Shown here piece after piece: positions 57,837 through 64,000 of a stretch of DNA of 64,000 nt; positions within the stretch are counted from its first letter, which is position 1; every line of letters begins with the position of its first letter. The notes beneath the pieces were generated by a model, which ran no database searches, was not told the origin of the DNA, and saw nothing but the letters and a program-made list of their open reading frames with translations. The position numbers and the translations under genes were made by a program. The stretch comes from Paraspadella gotoi (lineage: Eukaryota; Chaetognatha): NCBI GenBank assembly GCA_051294375.1, contig CM119268.1, forward strand, positions 14,217,420 to 14,281,419. The letters are read 5' to 3'.

Positions 57837-59057
57837 TCTTTCATTCTTTAGTTTTAGGAGTTCCTGAAGGCGGCGCTAGCAGTCCCTTAGATTTGCAAGT
57901 ACGCGAGTACTCGCGGCACAACTAAAAACGAGCGAGAGGAAATCGAATTACGCCACGAGCCTAATTCAGTAATGTCCGCGTTTTTGCCGATAGCGATATG
58001 TGGCATAAAGTCACAATCATTCCAACCTTTTGGGCTTTAGTGACGATTGACGATGATACATTAACATGCAGTCATCTTGATCGCGTTTTAACGAAATGAA
58101 CATTTCTATTTGATTTCTTTGTGCTCGACTTCTCAGAATATTGGAGAATGCCGAAGCGAGAGGAAAATTGTTCTTCGTTATTCTTTCGTCTCTACTTTCC
58201 TCCCTAACCCTATTCTCCTCTTCCTCCTCCCCTTTTCTTTTCTCATTTTTCCTCCTCTTCCTCCACAACCACCCTCTCCCCTCGCTCAGTCCCATAAATT
58301 GCTCCTCCCCGATCGTATCTGTTTTTCAATTCCGCCCTTAAAGGTTTTCATGCATTTCTGACGACAGAGATGGAGACAAAATGGCAGATGTTATCTTTCG
58401 CAGAACTCAGTGAAGTGAGAGGGAGAGAGGGACATTAGTATCTTTAAAAAAACTAGCTCATTTACTCACACTAAGGCCCGAAAATTGGAAATAATAACGA
58501 AACTTATTATTTCTTAAAGTAATTTTTAAATTTAAGAAATACTTATTTAACAAATCGTAGGGTAGACTTGGTCTTAGACAGAGAGAGAGAGAGAATAGAT
58601 AGATAGATAGATAGATAGATAGTTTAAATTTTTTAAAAGGTTTTACAGTTGAAAAAAGTCTAACCAATCAATTATCTGCTAAAAGGTGCGATACTAATCA
58701 TAAGGAGTACTCAATTCAAAAAAAAAAAAAAAAAAAAGAATTGTCGCCTTATAACCTACGAGCTACGCCAAAAATGATTCATATTAAAATAACACATGAG
58801 ACATTTAGTGACTGGAACATTGTCATCGTCTAGGATTGTGTCCAGGATTGATGGATGATGATGTGGGTTCTCTTCCCTATTTTGGCGACGTAATCTCCGA
58901 AAACCTTCTGTGTGTTTGACGATGTTGAAAATTCGGTTTTTGCTCTTTTTTTAGGGGTTTCTGAAAGCTTATTTCGGCAATGGCGTCCAGTACAGCCACG
59001 CTTTCTGTTTGTTTAGGAATTTGCAGAAACTTTTTTACAGCCTTCATGAACATGGCA

Positions 59058-59288
59058 GAGAGAGAGGAGAGAGAGAGAGAGAAGAGAGAAGAGAGAGAAA
59101 GAGGAGAGAGAGAGAGAGAGAGAAAGAGAGAAGGAGAGAGAGAGAGAAAAGAGGAGAGAGAGAAAGAGAGAAGAGAGAAGAAAGAGAGAGAAGAGAAGGA
59201 GGGGGGGAGAGAAGAAAAGAGAAAAAGAGAGAGGAGAGGAGAGGAGAGAGAGAGAGAGGAGAGAGAGAAAGAGAGAGAGAGAGAGAGC
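59058..59288. repeat. (GA)n tract in block C
   Basis: Long GA-rich run. The inverted equivalent is the CT tract at 62634-62879. The Arg/Glu frames are compositional. Confidence 0.9.
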
Positions 59289-59740
59289 GGTAAATTATCT
59301 CATCGTTTCCTTCCTTTCCTTTTTTTTTTTTTTTTTTTTTTTTTTTCTCCTTTTCTTTTCTTTTTGATTCCCGGGGGAAACGTCTCAACTTTCGTCGTGC
59401 ATAAACGGACGTGAGGACGTGAGAAAGAGAAGAAGTCGTGAAGAGTGAGACTGGAATTGGCGTCGATGGAATCTGGCGGGAAAAAATCACCCGGTCGCGC
59501 TCGTCTCCAGTCTTGGATTAAATATCGACAATTTCTTTGCTGTCGTCTTAAGATTTTTGTCGCCTGGTTTTGGCAAGTTTTTAGTGGTTGAAAGCGTGAG
59601 AGTCTGACCGAAAAGCGAGACATAAAAAAAATGAATGAATGAAAGTCACATTTTTCTTTTATTATTTAAAATCTTAGTTTGTTTCAATCCCCCCATCCTT
59701 AAAATATGTCGAAAAAGTGAATTCTAATTTAGGCAAAATC

Positions 59741-59806
59741 GAAGCTATTTCAAGCTATATCAAGCCATATCAAGCTATATCAAGCTATATCAAGCTATTT
59801 CAAGCT
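59741..59806. repeat. 10-bp tandem repeat CAAGCTATAT
   Basis: Six to seven units with TATT and CCAT variants. The inverted copy is at about 62190-62262. Confidence 0.85.
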
Positions 59807-59955
59807 CTCGACGTTAACAAAAAATCGAATCGTCAACAAAACGAACTCTTTTCAAGCTCGCGAAATTAAAATTTAAAAAAAAGAAAATAATAACAAAGGG
59901 AACAAAACATAAAAGACTAAAATAAAGAAAAAAAGAAATAAAAAAAAATCTCCCG

Positions 59956-59965
59956 NNNNNNNNNN
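59956..59965. other. 10-N gap with overlapping flanks
   Basis: AATAATAACAAAGGGAACAA and the following 50 bases up to ATCTCCCG occur on both sides, so this is an unmerged overlap. Confidence 0.9.
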
Positions 59966-60058
59966 AATAATAACAAAGGGAACAAAAATAAAAGACTAAA
60001 ATAAAGAAAAAAAGAAAGAAAAAAAAATCTCCCGTCGCGAAAAGATGGGGTTTCTGAG

Positions 60059-60209
60059 NNNNNNNNNNNNNNNNNNNNNNNNNNNNNNNNNNNNNNNNNN
60101 NNNNNNNNNNNNNNNNNNNNNNNNNNNNNNNNNNNNNNNNNNNNNNNNNNNNNNNNNNNNNNNNNNNNNNNNNNNNNNNNNNNNNNNNNNNNNNNNNNNN
60201 NNNNNNNNN
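60059..60209. other. Assembly gap in block C copy 1
   Basis: 151 Ns. The inverted copy (61930-62030) reads through this position with a short GA run. Confidence 0.95.
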
Positions 60210-60454
60210 CTCTCTCTCTCTCTCTCTTCGCTTGGCAACAGATAAGCATCCCTTTTTGAGCCAAGGATCAATTTGCAACGATACAAGGAGTTCTTTCGCA
60301 ACCAAGAAAGCGCTTCCTGTTCGCTGATGATTCTTTCTCGATGGATTTTCCTCTTTTATTTGCTCTTAATAGAAATTGGCGGAGGTTAATGCAACGATAT
60401 GAGAAAATCGAAGGCAAACAATGTTGACAAGCAACGAGCTTGACTTTTGTTACG

Positions 60455-60479
60455 NNNNNNNNNNNNNNNNNNNNNNNNN
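60455..60479. other. 25-N gap ending block C copy 1
   Basis: 25 Ns directly after CTTTTGTTACG, the edge of the inverted duplication. Confidence 0.95.
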
Positions 60480-60586
60480 TAAAAAACATTTTCCTCACTT
60501 CGACGTCATAGTTTAAGACGAAGACGACGGAAGAGATCACTTGGGTAAATTTCTCTCTCTCCTTTCTCTCTCTCTCTCTCTCTCAT

Positions 60587-60623
<37 letters not shown>

Positions 60624-60872
60624 GTCTCCTCTCTCTCTCTCCCTTCTTCCGTCTTTCTCCGCCCGCATCACGCCCCGCGCTTGTTGTTCGCGCGTCGTAA
60701 ATAAATCTTTCAGCGACGACTTCCGGGTCCACGCCCCCCGACGCCCGCATGAGCGTTCACCGAGAATGCCCGCACTCCTACAACCCCTCTATTACCACAA
60801 TCCCTCTCATACGGCCCCGGTCCTCATTCTTTTTTTTTCCAATGTCACCTCCTTTTTTTCTTTAACTTCTTC

Positions 60873-60917
<45 letters not shown>

Positions 60918-61735
60918 TCTCCCTCTCCTCTCTCTCTCTCTCTCTCTCATCTCTCTTCTGCTCTCATCGTCTCTCCTTGAACGGGCGTTCCGCTGAGTCG
61001 GCCGCTCGCGCCGTCGGTGACTCATACTTTTCTTCATTTTTGATAAAGACGACTTAGGAAATGGCGCCGTCTTGGCTCCCGTCGTCATCGTCGTCGTCGT
61101 CCGTCGTCGTCGTCGAGAAATCTGGGTTAGTGGCGCCGCGAAACGACGTCGGTCTCGCTTCCGTTTCCGGTTTTATTTTCCATTAGTCGCTCCGCCTCGC
61201 GTTTTTATTCATGACCCACGAAAAGGAAAACGGAGAGAGAGAGAAAAAAAAAGGCAAAGGAAAAAAAAAAGAAAAAAGAAATAGGGAAAGAGAGTCGAGC
61301 TTTTTATATTCGTCACTTTTTTCTTTCCTTTCTTTTCGCTCCACGATTCCGGATGAAGACAATCAACAGGCGAGAGGAATATCAAGAAAAGGAGTCGAGG
61401 GGTTGACAAAAAAAATTTGCATAATGCGGTCGCGCACTTTATAATTTTTTTTTTTGCGAGATGACATTTTAGAAACGGAGGCCCCCGTCGGCTAATGGCC
61501 CTTCCGTAATTTTTTCGGAATTAAGGCTAATCAGAGTAACAATCATTGAAGATCTGATTCAAAGCTTTTTCTTTTTTCTTTTCTTCATTTGATTCTCTTC
61601 TATCTTTACTGAAAACAGAGTGAGAGGTGTAGAAATATAGTTACGAAATCTCAAAAAAAAAATTCATTTTCAATCCACTTTACTTGTCCTCGAGAAAGAA
61701 TCATTATCTTTCTTTTCCTTTCACTTTCATATCGT
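60480..61735. other. Spacer between the inverted block C copies
   Basis: About 1.25 kb of unique sequence: CT runs (60551-60645, 60875-60950), a GC-rich patch (60655-60760, 60965-61010) and a GTC run (61080-61114). The frames at 60541-60996 and 61072-61284 are unrecognised and partly compositional. Confidence 0.5.
61080..61114. repeat. (GTC)n microsatellite
   Basis: GTC units with ATC and CCGTC interruptions. Confidence 0.85.
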
Positions 61736-62638
61736 AAACAAAAGTCAAGCTCGTTGCTTGTCAACATTGTTTGCCTTCGATTTTCTCCATATCGTTGCAT
61801 TAACCTCCGCCAATTTCTATTAAGAGGCAAATAAAAGAGGAAATCCATCGAGAAAAGATCATCAAGCGAACAGGAAGCGCTTTCTTGGTTTCGAAAGAAC
61901 TCCTTGTATCGGTTTGCAATTGATCCTTGGCTCAAAAAGGGATGCTTATCTGTTGCAAGCGAAGAGAGAGAGAGAGAGAGACGCCTTAAGAGGGTCAAAA
62001 GGTTTCCCTCGCTTATCTACTCAGAAACCCATCCTTTTTCGCGACGGGAGATTTTTTTTTTTTATTTCTTTTTTTTCTTTATTTTAGTCTTTTATGTTTT
62101 TGTTCCCTTTTGTTATTATTTTCTTTTTTTTAAATTTTAATTTCGCGAGCTTGAAAGAGTTCGTTTTGTTGACGATTCGATTTTTTGTTAACGTCGAGAG
62201 CTTGAAATAGCTTGATATAGCTTTGATATAGCTTGATATGGCTTGATATAGCTTGAAAGCTTCGATTTTTGCCTAAATTAGAATTCACTTTTTCGACATA
62301 TTTTAAGGATGGGGGGGATTGAAAACAAACTAAGATTTTAAATAATAAAAGAAAAATGTGACTTTCATTCATTCATTTTTTTATGTCTCGCTTTTCGGTC
62401 AGACTCTCACGCTTTCAACCAACTAAAAACTTGCCAAAAGAAATCATAATGGCGACACCCGGTTTTTCCGCCAATTCCATGCAATCTCTCACTCTTCACG
62501 ACTTCTTTCTCTTCTCGACGTCCTCACGTCCGTTTATGCACGACGAAAGTTGAAGACGTTTCCCCGGGAATCAAAAAGAAAGAAGAAAAGAGAAAAAAAA
62601 GGAAAGGAAGGAAACGATGAGATAATTTACCGCTCTCT

Positions 62639-62672
<34 letters not shown>

Positions 62673-62727
62673 CTCTCTCTCCTCTCTTCTTCTCTCATCT
62701 CTCTCTCTCTCTCTCTTCTCTCTCTTC

Positions 62728-62774
<47 letters not shown>

Positions 62775-64000
62775 CTTCTCTTTCTCCTCTTCTCTCCTCT
62801 CTCTGCTCTCTCCTCTCTCTCTCATCTTCTTCTCTTTCTCCTCTCTCTCTCTCTCCTCGTCTCTCTCTCTCTCTCTCTGCATGTTCATGAAGGCTGTAAA
62901 AAAGTTTCTGCAAATTCCTCAACAAACAGAAAGCGTGGCTGTACTGGACGCCATTGCCGAAATAAGCTTTCAGAAACCCCTAAAAAAAGAGCCAAAAACC
63001 GAATTTTCAACATCGTCAAACACAACCAGAAGTTTTCGGAGATTACGTCGCCAAAAATAAGGGAAAGAGACCCACATCATCATCCATCAATCCTGGACAC
63101 AATCCTAGACGATGACAAGTGTTCCAGTCACTAAATGTCTCATGTGTTATTTTAATATGAATCATTTTTGCGCGTAGCTCCGTAGGTTTATAAGGCGACA
63201 ATTCTTTTTTTTTTTTTTTTTTTTTTGTATTGAGTACTTACCCTTATGATTAGTATCGACCTTTTAGCAGATAATTGATTGGTTAGACTTTTTTCAACTG
63301 TAAAACCTTTTAAAGAAATTTAAAATCTATCTATCTATCTATCTATCTCTCTCTCTCTCTCTTCTCTCTCTCTCTTCTCTCTGTCTAAGACCAAGTCTAC
63401 CCTACGATTTGTTAAATAAGTATTTCTTTTAAAATTTATTACTTTAAGAAATAATAAGTTTCGTTATTATTTCCAATTTTCGGGCCTTAGTGTGAGTAAA
63501 TGAGCTAAGTTTTTTTAAAGATACTAAGTCGCCTCTCTCCCTCTCACTTCACTGAGTTTCTGCGAAAGATAACATCTGCCATTTTGTCTCCATCTCTGTC
63601 GTCAGAAATGCATGAAAACCTTTAAGGGCGGAATTGAAAAACAGATACGATCGGGGAGGAGCAATTTATGGGACTGAGCGAGGGGAGAGGGTGGTTGTGG
63701 AGGAAGAGGAGGAAAAATGAGAAAAGAAAAGGGAGGAGGAAGAGGAGAATAGGGTTAGGGAGGAGTAGAGACGAAAGAATAACGAAGAACAATTTTCCTC
63801 TCGCTTCGGCATTCTCCAATATTTGAGAAGTCGAGCACAAAGAAATCAATAGAAATGTTCATTTCGTTTAAAGACGCGATTCAAGATGACTGCATGTTAA
63901 TGTATCATCGTCAATCGTCACTAAAGCCCAAAAAGGTTGGAATGATTGTGACTTTATGCCACATATCGCTATCGGCAAAAAACGCGGACATTACTGAATT
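61736..64000 (-). repeat. Block C, inverted copy, continuing past the window
   Basis: Reverse complement of 57961-60454. The last bases of the window (GCGGACATTACTGAATT) still match 57961-57977, so the duplication continues beyond 64000. Confidence 0.9.

Larger units (their letters stand above)
57961..60454 (+). repeat. Block C, copy 1
   Basis: About 2.5 kb that recurs inverted at 61736-64000. It contains an ATAG run (58597-58620), a poly-A of about 18 bp, a GA tract (59058-59288), a poly-T of about 26 bp and a 10-bp repeat. The right end is a 25-N gap. Confidence 0.9.

Noticed and set aside
58980-59060. Small frame MASSTATLSVCLGICRNFF before the GA tract
   Set aside because: The inverted copy at 62885-62960 has a stop after MASSTATLSVC and the remainder is GA repeat.
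63735-63765. AGGGTTAGGG resembling telomeric repeat
   Set aside because: Only one or two imperfect units inside a purine-rich stretch.

Overview
This is a eukaryotic, animal (metazoan) nuclear scaffold. It has spliced genes with GT-AG introns, animal-type protein families, tRNA-derived SINE-like repeats, an AT-rich background, very many (GA)n/(CT)n and (GTC)n microsatellites, and 19 runs of N (10, 25, 100 or estimated lengths). The exact organism cannot be fixed from the sequence. The tyrosinase has the vertebrate-like layout (signal peptide, Cys-rich/EGF-like N-terminal module, then CuA and CuB), so a chordate-grade or other marine invertebrate is plausible, but this is inference.

Two genes can be supported well, both on the minus strand. 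(1) A DEG/ENaC-family sodium channel lies at 9117-11329, read in five exons (TM1, extracellular Cys-rich domain, TM2) separated by introns as short as about 60 bp; at least one exon between 9459 and 10046 is unresolved. (2) A tyrosinase lies at 28272-31880, read in eight phase-consistent exons totalling 489 codons, with all six copper-binding histidines. Its 3' end is lost in the N gap 27915-28223. Weaker exon candidates sit at 4823-5247 (minus) and 13093-13313 (plus).

Region by region: 1-4000 is AT-rich with a hairpin-studded repeat (459-1019) and a GCTCCA hexamer array. 4000-9000 holds a GC island, weak exon candidates, a 300-bp pyrimidine tract and gaps. 9.1-11.3 kb is the channel gene. 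11.3-28 kb is gene-poor and made of microsatellites, gaps, a diverged about 160-bp tandem repeat, a terminal-inverted-repeat-like element and tRNA-like relics. 28.2-31.9 kb is tyrosinase, whose larger introns each carry a SINE-like insertion. 32-37 kb holds SINE fragments and a 608-bp foldback palindrome. 37-64 kb is dominated by large near-identical duplications: block A (37.0-40.99 kb) recurs inverted at 47.06-50.79 kb, block B (40.99-45.94 kb) recurs in direct orientation at 52.78-57.84 kb, and block C (57.96-60.45 kb) recurs inverted at 61.74-64.0 kb.

Much of the duplication looks like unmerged haplotypes or contig misorientation. The copies differ by many single-base indels, junctions fall at 10-N or 25-N gaps, and flipping 47056-52781 would exactly restore the A-B junction seen in the first copy. 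The most interesting sequence-level objects are the foldback palindrome at 34967-35574, the hairpin array at 459-1019, and the SINE-by-intron pattern in tyrosinase. No CRISPR, operon, phage or other prokaryotic system is present.
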